39,666 nt of DNA from Rhodobacteraceae bacterium HIMB11 (lineage in GTDB: Bacteria > Pseudomonadota > Alphaproteobacteria > Rhodobacterales > Rhodobacteraceae), in assembly GCA_000472185.1 (NCBI GenBank), contig AVDB01000014.1, forward strand, positions 1 to 39,666, written 5' to 3'. Within the stretch, counting starts at the first letter, position 1. Each line of letters starts with the position of its first letter. The position numbers and the translations under genes are program-made. The notes under the pieces were generated by a model. That model saw only the letters and a program-made list of their open reading frames with translations. It made no database searches and was not told the DNA's origin. Shown here piece by piece: positions 1-7,638 of this stretch.

Positions 1-723
1 TACCTGCAGGTGCTTCATTAATACCCGAAATCTCGGCAGTGCTTCTGTGGGGATCGGAGATGTTTTCCAGTAAACATGGACTCCGCCACCACTCTTAACC
101 ACAGCGTTCGGCATCGGCACAATCCCCGTTAGCTCAACACATTCTAGGAACATGTAAGCGAGTTCCTCCGAGTACCTGCATATTGGGTTGTCTTTAAGAT
201 CTAAGTCTAGCCAAACACAGTTAATCGTGGAAAGCGTCTCTGTCGTACGAGAATTACGCGACCATGACGTGCTCATACAGACATAGGCATCAAAACTGTC
301 TTCATACATCAGATTAAACGCGCTGCGCTCATGTGCATCGTGGAGACACGAAACTGGAATAGTGTCCTGCACCCATTGTATGTTGCGTTGAAGCCTTGGC
401 TTGCGCACTTTGCGCCCCTCAGTTTGAGCTACTTCATATTCTTGCAACTCGCGTTCATAACGACGCTGATTGTCTTCTTTCAGCTCTGCTTCAAATGCAC
501 CATCAATATCATACTGAAGTCCAAGCGCATTGCTTGTTGCAATCGTTATGTAGTGATCTTGTTTTACGTCTTCAGAGCCATGCAGAAAATTGACATGATC
601 CGCAGACGTCCAAGACCCTGCAAACGACGCACAGCGTCTCGACCAATCCCAGTTAAAACTCTCCCTATCTTCTGCTACCCGCAGCAATACCTCGTCAATA
701 CGTTCCATCAAAAATGCCTTCAT
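1..723 (-). CDS. AEP-type DNA primase / RepB-like primase domain protein (3' end outside window)
   Basis: An uninterrupted reading frame of 241 codons runs on the minus strand from ATG 723 off the left edge. Two motifs typical of archaeo-eukaryotic primases and plasmid RepB-type primases are visible: an acidic hhDhD motif, VWLDLDLKD (about residues 170-178), and a downstream SGGGVHVYW motif (about 211-219). This order and spacing fit a polymerase/primase core used by plasmids, phages and integrative elements to prime replication. The frame is open for a few codons upstream of 723 (stop at about 757-759), so a TTG start near 750 is possible; I chose the ATG. The C-terminal part, often a helicase, is not visible. 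The neighbouring genes are unrelated, and no integrase or att site is seen. The domain class is likely; the exact family is inferred. Confidence 0.7.
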   Translation of the reverse strand, partial: MKAFLMERIDEVLLRVAEDRESFNWDWSRRCASFAGSWTSADHVNFLHGSEDVKQDHYITIATSNALGLQYDIDGAFEAELKEDNQRRYERELQEYEVAQTEGRKVRKPRLQRNIQWVQDTIPVSCLHDAHERSAFNLMYEDSFDAYVCMSTSWSRNSRTTETLSTINCVWLDLDLKDNPICRYSEELAYMFLECVELTGIVPMPNAVVKSGGGVHVYWKTSPIPTEALPRFRVLMKHLQV

Positions 724-960
724 AAAATAATCAGCCAAAGCCTTGGCCAAATCACTCTACAAAAGGCTGATTAATCTCAGGTTTAAGTTGGGGATTGTTA
801 TTGGAGCGATAACCCTGACACCCGTCGCTAGCTATAAATAGTGGCAGAGCCGAGTGGGGTTCGTTATCTATATAAAAAATATAAGTTCTCTGATGGGAAC
901 TAGGTAAAACTATGTCAATCGAAGTGAAACTATTAGTTTGGATTTAGAAGAGGTAGCACG
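724..960. other. Intergenic region between the primase-like gene and the DUF808 gene
   Basis: About 240 bases with no convincing reading frame, tRNA or terminator. A short AGTTC/GAACT inverted repeat lies near 884-901. The only clear signal is a purine-rich ribosome binding site (GAAGAGG) just before the gene at 961. Confidence 0.4.
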
Positions 961-1842
961 ATGTCAGTGGGACTATTTGCATTGCTCAAAGATGTGTCAT
1001 TGATGGCCAAGGCAGCAGCGGCCTCGCTAGATGATGTCGCAGCTGCATCGTTGAAGGCGACTTCAAAAGCAGCAGGAGTTGTTATTGACGATGCTGCTGT
1101 AACACCCAAATATGTCGTCGGCTTTGCGGCAGAACGAGAGCTTCCAATTATTCGCGCAATTGCTATCGGCTCTCTGAAGAATAAGTTTTTTTACATCTTA
1201 CCGTCAGCACTTATCTTAGGATTTTTTTTACCTTGGCTGACCCATCCTATCCTTCTAATCGGCGGCTTGTATCTCAGTTATGAAGGTGCGGAAAAAATAC
1301 TCTCTTACTTCAAGCGTGAAGCTTCAGAAGAGAAAGGTAAGGATGAAAAAGAAACAATAAAATCAGCTACTCGCACTGACTTTATACTCAGCGCCGAAAT
1401 CATGGCTCTCGCACTGTCAACGGTCCAAGAGATGAGCATCACAAATCAATTCTTAACCCTATCGGTTGTTGCATTTGTCATAACCTTTCTCGTGTATGGA
1501 AGCGTTGCATTGATCGTCAAAGCAGATGACTATGGTATCTTTTTGATCAGAACTGCTAGAGCTCCACAATGTGGCAAGCTAATCGTAAAGTTTATGCCTT
1601 ACTTTTTGCGCTTTTTGACAGTCGTGGGAACTGCAGCAATGCTTTGGGTTGGGGGAAGCATAATCAGCCATTCTATCGAGTACATGGGGGTACATACACA
1701 CGCTGATTTTTTACATGCGATGGTCGATATCACTGGCCTTACTGGCTTTATGAAGTGGTTAGTGGAGACACTCATTTATACCTTCCTCGGCTTAGTGATT
1801 GGTTCATTGATAGCTGTGCTCCGACAGGCTCGAACAACTTAG
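961..1842 (+). CDS. DUF808 family inner membrane protein (YedI-like)
   Basis: A 293-aa protein with the DUF808/YedI signature: an N-terminal start MSVGLFALLKDVSLMAKAAA, an Ala-rich segment followed by DDAAVTPKYVVGF, then several hydrophobic segments (roughly residues 75-105, 155-185, 210-235 and 265-288). Members are multi-pass inner membrane proteins of unknown biochemical function; length matches the family (about 290-320 aa). ATG 961 is preceded by GAAGAGG at a suitable distance. It stands alone, 28 nt from the convergent SPOR gene, and shows no flagellar-type promoter, so it probably marks ordinary genome next to the flagellar region. Confidence 0.85.
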   Translation: MSVGLFALLKDVSLMAKAAAASLDDVAAASLKATSKAAGVVIDDAAVTPKYVVGFAAERELPIIRAIAIGSLKNKFFYILPSALILGFFLPWLTHPILLIGGLYLSYEGAEKILSYFKREASEEKGKDEKETIKSATRTDFILSAEIMALALSTVQEMSITNQFLTLSVVAFVITFLVYGSVALIVKADDYGIFLIRTARAPQCGKLIVKFMPYFLRFLTVVGTAAMLWVGGSIISHSIEYMGVHTHADFLHAMVDITGLTGFMKWLVETLIYTFLGLVIGSLIAVLRQARTT

Positions 1843-1869
1843 AGCTAGCATTACTTAGATTTTGGCTTA

Positions 1870-2919
1870 TCACTTCACTTTTTGCAGGTAGGCATCGGAA
1901 TAGCCCAAAGCTTTGATCGCATTGAGTACCTCAATTGCTTTAGCTTTATGGATGAAGGGACCTGTCGCAAGCTGACGTAGACGAGGATTTCCTGGAAGTG
2001 AATTTGCGACTGTCACAGGTAAGTTGTGACTCAAAATCTTATTAATGTTTTTATCTAAGTTCGATGGCTGTGCGAATACCCCAATTGCGATAAAGTACTT
2101 ATGATTAGGATCTTTCACATTGTGAAACTTGGTCTGCTTGCCTATGGGTGTTTGCTTTGAATGAAATGACCGAGAGAGCATGCGCTCGTATATTTTAATT
2201 TGCGTTTGAAATCTATCCTCAGCATCCTCTAAAGATGGCCGGACGATCACCTGCGGTGCTGGAAGCTGGGATCTAAAATTTTGGACCTTTATCCTTTTAA
2301 ATAAGGGTCGTTTGGAGGAAATTGCTTCACTCTTATATGTTCTTTTTATAAGTTTGGTATTTGGGAATTCTGCAACTGGCGTAACTGGTGCACTGGCGTT
2401 TAATTGGTTCGGGTCAGGTATTTGCGATGACAACATTGTTTCAGGGTCAAAATTAGATAAGCGAACATGGATAGGTGGATCTATGTTCACTGAAAATTGA
2501 GTTGCCCTTGATGTTTTTAGCGACTGTGCGTTTCCTCTGAAACGTTGGCCGATTAGTGGTGCGGTGGGTGAAAATAAATCGATTGCACGAAGAGAAATGT
2601 TTTGATTTTCAATCGTGATTTTTGAAGTAGCAGCCGCAAGATTTAGTTGAAGGAGGTTATGGGACAATTCACTCACTGGCGGTAACGATAGATAAAATAA
2701 CTTAGGCGCAAATATCGTATCTGCATTTACGAAATATGAAGCATTGAACTGAATCTGCTCTGCTGTAAACGAAGGTGGGATGGGAAAATATGTAAGGTCA
2801 ATGCCAGGTATAACTATATTTTTATTGCTTTGTTTTTCGTGCTCGAAATATGCAACACTTATCCATGCAAATACCACGCTGCTTAGTACGAGATTTATGA
2901 ACAGTATGATTTTTGACAT
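1870..2919 (-). CDS. Membrane-anchored SPOR-domain protein, probable flagellar regulon member
   Basis: A 349-aa protein. The start is ATG 2919 (MSKII...), preceded by AAGAGGG, rather than an in-frame codon 15 nt upstream. A single N-terminal transmembrane anchor (about residues 3-22) is followed by a long low-complexity periplasmic region and a C-terminal SPOR domain (about 265-349: YFIAIGVFAQPSNLDKNINK ... TGPFIHKAKAIEVLNAI). SPOR domains bind denuded glycan strands of peptidoglycan, usually at septa. The unusual feature is a near-perfect sigma54 promoter immediately upstream (2942-2957), which ties the gene to the flagellar hierarchy of the window. I infer a peptidoglycan-binding protein linked to flagellum placement or anchoring; its function is not established. 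Confidence 0.8.
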   Translation of the reverse strand: MSKIILFINLVLSSVVFAWISVAYFEHEKQSNKNIVIPGIDLTYFPIPPSFTAEQIQFNASYFVNADTIFAPKLFYLSLPPVSELSHNLLQLNLAAATSKITIENQNISLRAIDLFSPTAPLIGQRFRGNAQSLKTSRATQFSVNIDPPIHVRLSNFDPETMLSSQIPDPNQLNASAPVTPVAEFPNTKLIKRTYKSEAISSKRPLFKRIKVQNFRSQLPAPQVIVRPSLEDAEDRFQTQIKIYERMLSRSFHSKQTPIGKQTKFHNVKDPNHKYFIAIGVFAQPSNLDKNINKILSHNLPVTVANSLPGNPRLRQLATGPFIHKAKAIEVLNAIKALGYSDAYLQKVK

Positions 2920-2940
2920 TTTACCCTCTTGCAACTAGCA

Positions 2941-2957
2941 GGCAAAAAGCATGCCAA
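2941..2957 (-). promoter_or_regulatory. sigma54 (-24/-12) promoter of the SPOR-domain gene
   Basis: On the minus strand the bases read TTGGCATGCTTTTTGCC, an exact GG-N10-GC arrangement with TTGGCA and TTGC boxes. The predicted start is near 2930, some 11 nt before ATG 2919. Confidence 0.75.
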
Positions 2958-3028
2958 GTTCTTTCTGGCATCATGAAAAGCACAGTGTGACGCAGTAAAC
3001 TTTTTATTAATTTTATCAGATCGCGTAC

Positions 3029-3172
3029 TTATTTGAGAAAATTCTCGAAAAAGCTTTTTTGTGCCGACAAATGTTGAATGTCTTCATAGGATAAGCTGTA
3101 GGGGTCGCTTTCGAACTTTTTTCGAAGGCGTTCAATTTTCCAAATAATTTCAACCAGCGTTTCATCTGTCAT
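3029..3172 (-). CDS. 47-aa hypothetical protein with sigma28-type promoter (Spo0E-like pattern)
   Basis: A small helical protein of 47 aa beginning MTDETLVEIIWKIERLRKKF. A longer frame to 3412 is open but would run antisense into the M15 peptidase gene and past a good promoter, so I chose ATG 3172. Support for it being real is a TAAA-N15-GCCGTTAA element at 3180-3206 whose predicted start lies 1-3 nt before the ATG, giving an almost leaderless message; no ribosome binding site is seen. The IERLRKK ... LS pattern recalls the two-helix Spo0E-type aspartyl-phosphate phosphatases, but the SQxLD signature of that family is not present (SAQKS instead). Function unknown. Confidence 0.45.
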   Translation of the reverse strand: MTDETLVEIIWKIERLRKKFESDPYSLSYEDIQHLSAQKSFFENFLK

Positions 3173-3179
3173 ACTGATT

Positions 3180-3206
3180 TTAACGGCATATTTATTGGAA
3201 CTTTTA
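3180..3206 (-). promoter_or_regulatory. sigma28 (FliA)-type promoter of the 47-aa gene
   Basis: The minus strand reads TAAA (3206-3203), 15 nt, then GCCGTTAA (3187-3180). This matches the element before fliD (TAAA-N15-GCCGTTTT) and the enteric FliA consensus. The predicted start is around 3173-3175. Confidence 0.55.
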
Positions 3207-3215
3207 GAATTTAAG

Positions 3216-3232
3216 TTGGTATAGTTCTTGCT
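3216..3232 (+). promoter_or_regulatory. sigma54 promoter of the M15/DUF882 peptidase gene
   Basis: TTGGTATAGTTCTTGCT has GG at 3218-3219 and GC at 3230-3231 (N10). The expected transcription start, about 12 nt after the GC, falls on ATG 3243, so the message would be leaderless or the element is not the real promoter. Confidence 0.6.
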
Positions 3233-3242
3233 CCTACAAGCT

Positions 3243-3872
3243 ATGTCACTAACCCGTCGCGCATTTACTTCCTCGCTGTTGGCCGTGCCAAGCACTATAG
3301 CTGCTGCGCCTTTGATTGATTTCAGTAGTGGAGCTGGCTTATTCCGGGAGCATGATGCAGCAAAAAATGGTGATTTCTTTAACCTAAATGGAAATGTTTT
3401 GGGTGAAGACAATAGTAAATTAACTTTTCCGCGAGCCGGGCGATATCTACTTTATAACATTCACACGAAAGAGTTTCTTAATCTGTCAGAGCTGACAGAT
3501 TTATGGTCACAAGACAAAATTAACACCTTTTTTCGTGATTGGCGAGCCAATGAGACTGCACAAATTGACTTGCGACTTGTATCAGCACTTAAAACAATAA
3601 TTGATATCGCAAAACTAAAGACGAACATAAATAGAGTTAATATCCACTCTGGTTTCCGAACTAAGAAAACTAATGACCTGTTGAGATTAAGTAGTAGCTC
3701 AGTTGCTGAAAAATCATATCATGTTCAAGGACGTGCTCTTGATTTTTCGATCGAAGGTATCCGAGCAAGTGATTTGGCCAAAATAGTCCTTGATAACTTT
3801 GATGGGGGTGTGGGGGTTTATCGTAGTTTTGTACATGTAGATACAGGACCCAAGCGTATTTGGCATGGTTGA
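3243..3872 (+). CDS. Tat-exported M15-type (DUF882/YcbK-like) peptidoglycan peptidase
   Basis: A 209-aa protein. The N-terminus has a twin-arginine signal (SLTRRAFTSSLLAVPS) with an Ala-rich cleavage region. The C-terminal half is a DUF882/peptidase M15 domain: a zinc-ligand region SGFRTKKTN..., the YHVQGRALDFSIEG motif (HxxGxAxD, His and Asp ligands), and VHVDTGPKRIWHG with the last catalytic His. Such enzymes cleave peptide cross-links in peptidoglycan (MepK/YcbK relatives). ATG 3243 was chosen over an upstream in-frame TTG at 3228 because the TTG lies inside the sigma54 element. No ribosome binding site is visible. The promoter suggests local wall remodelling for the flagellar rod, an inference. 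Confidence 0.85.
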   Translation: MSLTRRAFTSSLLAVPSTIAAAPLIDFSSGAGLFREHDAAKNGDFFNLNGNVLGEDNSKLTFPRAGRYLLYNIHTKEFLNLSELTDLWSQDKINTFFRDWRANETAQIDLRLVSALKTIIDIAKLKTNINRVNIHSGFRTKKTNDLLRLSSSSVAEKSYHVQGRALDFSIEGIRASDLAKIVLDNFDGGVGVYRSFVHVDTGPKRIWHG

Positions 3873-3933
3873 CATCGCAGCTTTAGAGTTGGACACTGCC
3901 AACGTATACCTGCTAGAAAACTAAGACCTCTCG

Positions 3934-4839
3934 ATGCTAGATGCTCTACAAAAACGTGCACATATTTTACTGCAGCCAGCGCAATTTGGAGATGCGAAGA
4001 GCCGGTCGGTCGATAATGCATTGCATCTTTTAGTTTTTTTGAATTTGATCGCAGTGACGTTGGATTCGGTTAACTCGATCCGTGAAACTTATGGATATTT
4101 TTTTGATATTTTTGAATTAATAAGTGTGGCTATTTTCACCCTAGATTTGTTCGTTCGAATTTGGACTGCGCCACTTGAGTATTCGAATAAAGACGAAACT
4201 AACTTTAGAAGTAGAATACGATATTTATTTTCGTTTGGCGGCATCATTGATGTTGTTTCGATTTTACCATTTTATTTACAAGCTATATTCCCTGGAGCAG
4301 ATTTACGTGTCCTGAGAGCGCTCCGCTTGTTTCGCGTGCTTAAATTATCAACTTATAATTCGGCGCTTAACGACCTAATGCATGCTATATTAGAAGAACG
4401 TAAATCCTTCTATGCGGCTGTTTATATTTTTTTAGTAGTGTTCGTTATCGCTTCTTCGCTGATTTACTACGCGGAACACAAGGTGCATCCGAATGGGTTT
4501 CAATCGATACCTGATGCCATGTATTGGGCATTGATCACTCTTACGACTGTGGGGTATGGCGATGTGACACCAGTGACCGCGATGGGTAAAATAATCGCAG
4601 CGCTCGCCGCGATTAGCGGTGTTGTTGTCATGGCGTTGCTGACGGGCATCGTAGCAACTGCTTTTGCTGCGCATATGGATCAAAAAAAGCAATTTTTTGA
4701 AGCTCAGGTTCGCGAAGCGTTAAGAGATGGTAAAATTGATCGAGATGAGCATAAATTTTTAGATGAACTTCGGCGCCATTTTGGTATGTCAAAAAAGCAG
4801 GCAGAAAAGTTGATACGAGATGTTGAACGGCGAAGCTAG
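3934..4839 (+). CDS. Voltage-gated (Kv-type) potassium channel
   Basis: A 301-aa six-transmembrane ion channel. The S4 voltage sensor has regularly spaced arginines (LRVLRALRLFRVLKL, about residues 129-143), the pore loop carries the K+ selectivity filter TLTTVGYGDVTP (about 202-213), and S6 follows. The short cytosolic C-terminus (VREALRDGKIDRDEHKF...) is helical and charged, with no TrkA/RCK domain. Length and topology fit bacterial Kv channels. It conducts K+ across the inner membrane in response to depolarisation. No strong ribosome binding site and no flagellar-type promoter is seen; its place beside flagellar genes may be chance. Confidence 0.9.
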   Translation: MLDALQKRAHILLQPAQFGDAKSRSVDNALHLLVFLNLIAVTLDSVNSIRETYGYFFDIFELISVAIFTLDLFVRIWTAPLEYSNKDETNFRSRIRYLFSFGGIIDVVSILPFYLQAIFPGADLRVLRALRLFRVLKLSTYNSALNDLMHAILEERKSFYAAVYIFLVVFVIASSLIYYAEHKVHPNGFQSIPDAMYWALITLTTVGYGDVTPVTAMGKIIAALAAISGVVVMALLTGIVATAFAAHMDQKKQFFEAQVREALRDGKIDRDEHKFLDELRRHFGMSKKQAEKLIRDVERRS

Positions 4840-4847
4840 AAGTGGTG

Positions 4848-4863
4848 TGGCGTTAGCTGTGCT
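4848..4863 (+). promoter_or_regulatory. Possible sigma54 promoter before the 127-aa gene (weak)
   Basis: TGGCGTTAGCTGTGCT has the exact GG-N10-GC spacing (4849-4850, 4861-4862) but departs from TTGGCA and TTGC at one base each. The predicted start would coincide with ATG 4873. Confidence 0.35.
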
Positions 4864-4872
4864 TGAAACGTT

Positions 4873-5256
4873 ATGACAAAAGTAAAACTAATAATATTTC
4901 TGACTTGCATATCAGTGGTATTTTGGGCGCTCTATTCTTGGAACTTGCAGAAGCCTCAGTTGGGGCAGTCAATTGTGGCGCATGTTGAATTACGGAACAC
5001 CTGTGAAATTTCTGATGACTATTTGGTGCTATATGATACAGAAACTGGAGCGCGTGCACGTTTTAGGCGTGGAGAAGCGCGGCTAAGTACGCAATATGGC
5101 AATATATTAACCATCAAGCTAGATCGCGCAGCTAAGGGATTATCGATATCTGCACCGAATGAGCGCGCTCAGTTTAAAGTCGTTATGAAAATTGAATGCG
5201 ATAACTCCTCTCGTTTTGATGAAATAAAGAAGAGTTTAAGAGATGAACTTAACTAG
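4873..5256 (+). CDS. Hypothetical membrane-anchored protein, 127 aa
   Basis: Not recognised. An N-terminal hydrophobic segment (about residues 5-22) anchors or exports a small domain of predominantly beta character with two cysteines (ELRNTCEISDDY and VMKIECDNSS) that could form a disulfide in the periplasm. The 3' end overlaps the next gene by 14 nt, so the two are probably co-transcribed and coupled. No ribosome binding site is visible before ATG 4873; a weak sigma54-like element sits so close that the transcript would be leaderless. Confidence 0.6.
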   Translation: MTKVKLIIFLTCISVVFWALYSWNLQKPQLGQSIVAHVELRNTCEISDDYLVLYDTETGARARFRRGEARLSTQYGNILTIKLDRAAKGLSISAPNERAQFKVVMKIECDNSSRFDEIKKSLRDELN

Positions 5257-5623
5257 ACTTTTACTGATTAAACTTATGTTTTGGGTGTCAACTCATGCGA
5301 TGGCATTTGATCGACAATCGCTCACTTACCTTGCTATTTGTGAAACCGCTGTAAAGACTAATGATAAAATCACAGCAAAATTAATGGCAGAAAAACTTTT
5401 GGGTATTTGGAAAAATACTGAGGTTCCGTCAGAGAAATCTAGGCTTATGAGTTGCTTGGAATTTTCTGAAATAGATTATGAAACAGAAAGTATATCGCAT
5501 GTTGCATTGCAAGAGGTCATACGCAAGCTTGAACAAGAATTGGTGGAAAAATGCGAAATGTTGCTCGATGTGAAGCCGCGTGCAGCGTTAGATATTCATA
5601 TTTGTAGATCAATTTGGCCGTAA
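5243..5623 (+). CDS. Hypothetical exported protein, 126 aa
   Basis: Not recognised. A signal-peptide-like N-terminus (LLLIKLMFWVSTHAMA, cleavage likely after residue 21) precedes a helical, cysteine-containing domain (CETAVKTNDK, MSCLEFSE, KCEMLLD, HICRS: four Cys, possibly two disulfides). It starts inside the preceding gene (14-nt overlap) and its stop abuts the stop of the convergent ClC gene, so the two small genes form a closed unit. Probably periplasmic; role unknown. Confidence 0.6.
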   Translation: MNLTRLLLIKLMFWVSTHAMAFDRQSLTYLAICETAVKTNDKITAKLMAEKLLGIWKNTEVPSEKSRLMSCLEFSEIDYETESISHVALQEVIRKLEQELVEKCEMLLDVKPRAALDIHICRSIWP

Positions 5624-7315
5624 TTACTTTTTCTCTAAATCCGTAATTTGCCCTTGTATTCCAAGATATGCTGTAAATATGTCGCCTTCTGTTACAGCTC
5701 CTTGAAATTGACCGGTACTCTCATCGATAATTGGGATAGATTCTCCAACAAAGTCTGCTGCAATTTCAATTGCTTGTTGAAGTGAAGCATCATGCTTCAA
5801 CGTCAATGTTTCTAAGTTTGCGAAGTCAGTTATTGGTAAACTCCCATCTTGATCAACAATTTTCATAAATTCCACTTTACCCAAAAAATTCTTCTCATTA
5901 TCGACGACGTAAGCTTCGCTATTGTTGTTCCGCACCATGATGGTTTTCGCCTCGACTAAACTATACTGGGGTTTGAGTACTGTAGCAGTATCCGAGATGA
6001 AATCGGCTATATTTTGATCCATTAGCAAAAGGCCCACTCGTCCATCGGAGAGATCTATACCACGTGATAGAAGTTGCTTGTCAAAATATGAGTGACCATA
6101 AAATTTTTCAGATACAAGTACCGCAATTACGACTGAAACAAGCGCTGACAAGCCTAGAGAATACGATTGTGTGAGTTCAAATACAATCAATACCGCAGTA
6201 AGCGGTGCGCCAATCACTGCACCTGCTACTGAAGCCATTCCGCAAATAGCAATTACTGAGTAGTGTAAGTCTTCAAAGCCAAAGATTGATAAAACCTGTG
6301 CAAAAATGGCGCCGAGAGCTGCACCTAAAAACAGTGCGGGTGAAAACACTCCCCCAAAGAAGCCAAATGAAAGTGATACTGTAGTGGCAATAAGTTTTCC
6401 AAGTAATAGTAAGATTAAAAACGATAAACCAAAGTCACCATCCAAAATTTTCAAAATTATATCTGTTCCCAGGCCCATTACTTGAGGGAGATTGCTGCCT
6501 ATGTAACTTAATACGATCACAGCAAGGCTTGTTTTCACAAAGCGGTTAAGTTTGATTTTCTTATTTAGGATAATGAGCTGCTCAAGCGTTCGCATGAAAA
6601 CAACGGCGCATACTCCAAATAATGGTGCAATGAATAAAGTTGCGATTACGGTTAGATTCAATGATGCCGCAGGGAGTGGAGCCATCTGTTCCAAGGGTGC
6701 ATGCGTCCCCCATAAGAATTCGGTTGCTATGAAAGCTATGCCGCTAGATACTGCGATCGGGGCAATAGCTTTGACTGAAAAGTGCCTAGTAACTGCTTCA
6801 TGAGCAAAGATAACACCAGCTATGGGAGCACCAAAACCTGATGAAATTGCTCCAGCAACACCGCATCCGATGAATATATCTGCCGTAATCGGAGTTATGA
6901 ATTTTTCTTTAAGCCACGAACCTATTGTCGCCCCAAAATGTACAATCGGTCCATATTGTCCCACAGAGGCACCTCCGGCAGCTGAAAAAAATGCCGCTAA
7001 AGTGCTGAGCAAACCAGCTTTGATGTTTAGCTCATTATCCAGTCGGTGCGCAGCGTATATACTGTCAGCTGGACCATCAAATTTTTTAAGATTTCCATAT
7101 TTCTGAAGAAGATATACGACATAAGCCGCAACTGACAGCGATATGAAAAAGCTTATAAATAAAGTGAATTGGCCCAAGTTGTTGTTAACTTGTTTGTTTA
7201 CTGTAGTTATGCCCACCCTAAAATAGTGGGAGCCAATTGCAGATATAAGTCCAATGACCACACCAAAAAAAACTGTGTGTGTGATTGCTTGCATAGCTTC
7301 ACGTGCGTGTCTCAT
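5624..7315 (-). CDS. ClC-family chloride channel/transporter with CBS domains, gating Glu replaced
   Basis: A 563-aa protein with the ClC fold: helix N region GGVFSPALFLGAALGA (GxFxP anion motif), GAPIAGVIFAHE, and a late GAVIGAPLTAVLIVFELT segment, followed by a tandem CBS region (about residues 435-563). At the GxEGP motif the sequence is GQYGP (119-123), so the external gating/proton glutamate (E148 of E. coli ClC-ec1) is Tyr; the internal proton glutamate (E203) appears to be Ala by my alignment (FAHEA). The usual GSGIP motif is not evident at 79-86. Together these suggest passive anion conduction or altered coupling instead of Cl-/H+ exchange. Start ATG 7315 has AGAGGA upstream. Confidence 0.9.
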   Translation of the reverse strand: MRHAREAMQAITHTVFFGVVIGLISAIGSHYFRVGITTVNKQVNNNLGQFTLFISFFISLSVAAYVVYLLQKYGNLKKFDGPADSIYAAHRLDNELNIKAGLLSTLAAFFSAAGGASVGQYGPIVHFGATIGSWLKEKFITPITADIFIGCGVAGAISSGFGAPIAGVIFAHEAVTRHFSVKAIAPIAVSSGIAFIATEFLWGTHAPLEQMAPLPAASLNLTVIATLFIAPLFGVCAVVFMRTLEQLIILNKKIKLNRFVKTSLAVIVLSYIGSNLPQVMGLGTDIILKILDGDFGLSFLILLLLGKLIATTVSLSFGFFGGVFSPALFLGAALGAIFAQVLSIFGFEDLHYSVIAICGMASVAGAVIGAPLTAVLIVFELTQSYSLGLSALVSVVIAVLVSEKFYGHSYFDKQLLSRGIDLSDGRVGLLLMDQNIADFISDTATVLKPQYSLVEAKTIMVRNNNSEAYVVDNEKNFLGKVEFMKIVDQDGSLPITDFANLETLTLKHDASLQQAIEIAADFVGESIPIIDESTGQFQGAVTEGDIFTAYLGIQGQITDLEKK

Positions 7316-7369
7316 GAGACCATCCTCTCTGCAATGACAGGATAGACAAGCCGCTATAAATAGTAAACG

Positions 7370-7615
7370 TTACTCAACGATAGTAACTTGGACACCCAAT
7401 CTATTCTCACCATCTTGCACAAACTGTGATGCAGATAATTCCGTTAGACCGTCGAGGTCGGTTACATTGAATTCAACAAACGCCTCATTCGATGTGATTT
7501 TCTTTACGGACTCTTCGCTGACATACCGGTGACGGACAATTTGGTAACTGTCATAGAATATCTTCCAGTCATCAAAATTACCTTCGTTAATTTTCACTGA
7601 TGCACGTAATTCCAT
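7370..7615 (-). CDS. Hypothetical small protein, 81 aa, sigma54-controlled
   Basis: Not recognised. A soluble protein beginning MELRASVKINEGNFDDWKIF with a predicted alternating beta/alpha pattern, roughly ferredoxin-like in outline (EFNVTDLDGL, LGVQVTIVE at the end), perhaps resembling small ABM-type dimeric domains, but this is a guess. ATG 7615 is preceded by GAGG. It is transcribed divergently from the FliL-like gene from the same palindromic sigma54 element at 7639-7668, which suggests a flagellar-regulon role. Confidence 0.65.
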   Translation of the reverse strand: MELRASVKINEGNFDDWKIFYDSYQIVRHRYVSEESVKKITSNEAFVEFNVTDLDGLTELSASQFVQDGENRLGVQVTIVE

Positions 7616-7638
7616 GTTAACCTCATTTTCAGTTGAGT

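Noticed and set aside
331-774. Plus-strand open frame of 147 codons, Phe/Cys-rich
   Set aside because: It lies antisense to the primase-like gene, whose minus-strand frame carries clear catalytic motifs; the plus frame looks like a shadow with no ribosome binding site or family features.
2955-2990. Second sigma54-like site (CTGGCATCATGAAAAGC) on the plus strand
   Set aside because: The GG to GC spacing is 11, not 10, and no gene follows at the right distance.
3173-3412. N-terminal extension of the 47-aa minus-strand protein
   Set aside because: The extension overlaps the M15 peptidase signal region on the other strand and spans two promoter elements; the shorter start fits the sigma28 element.
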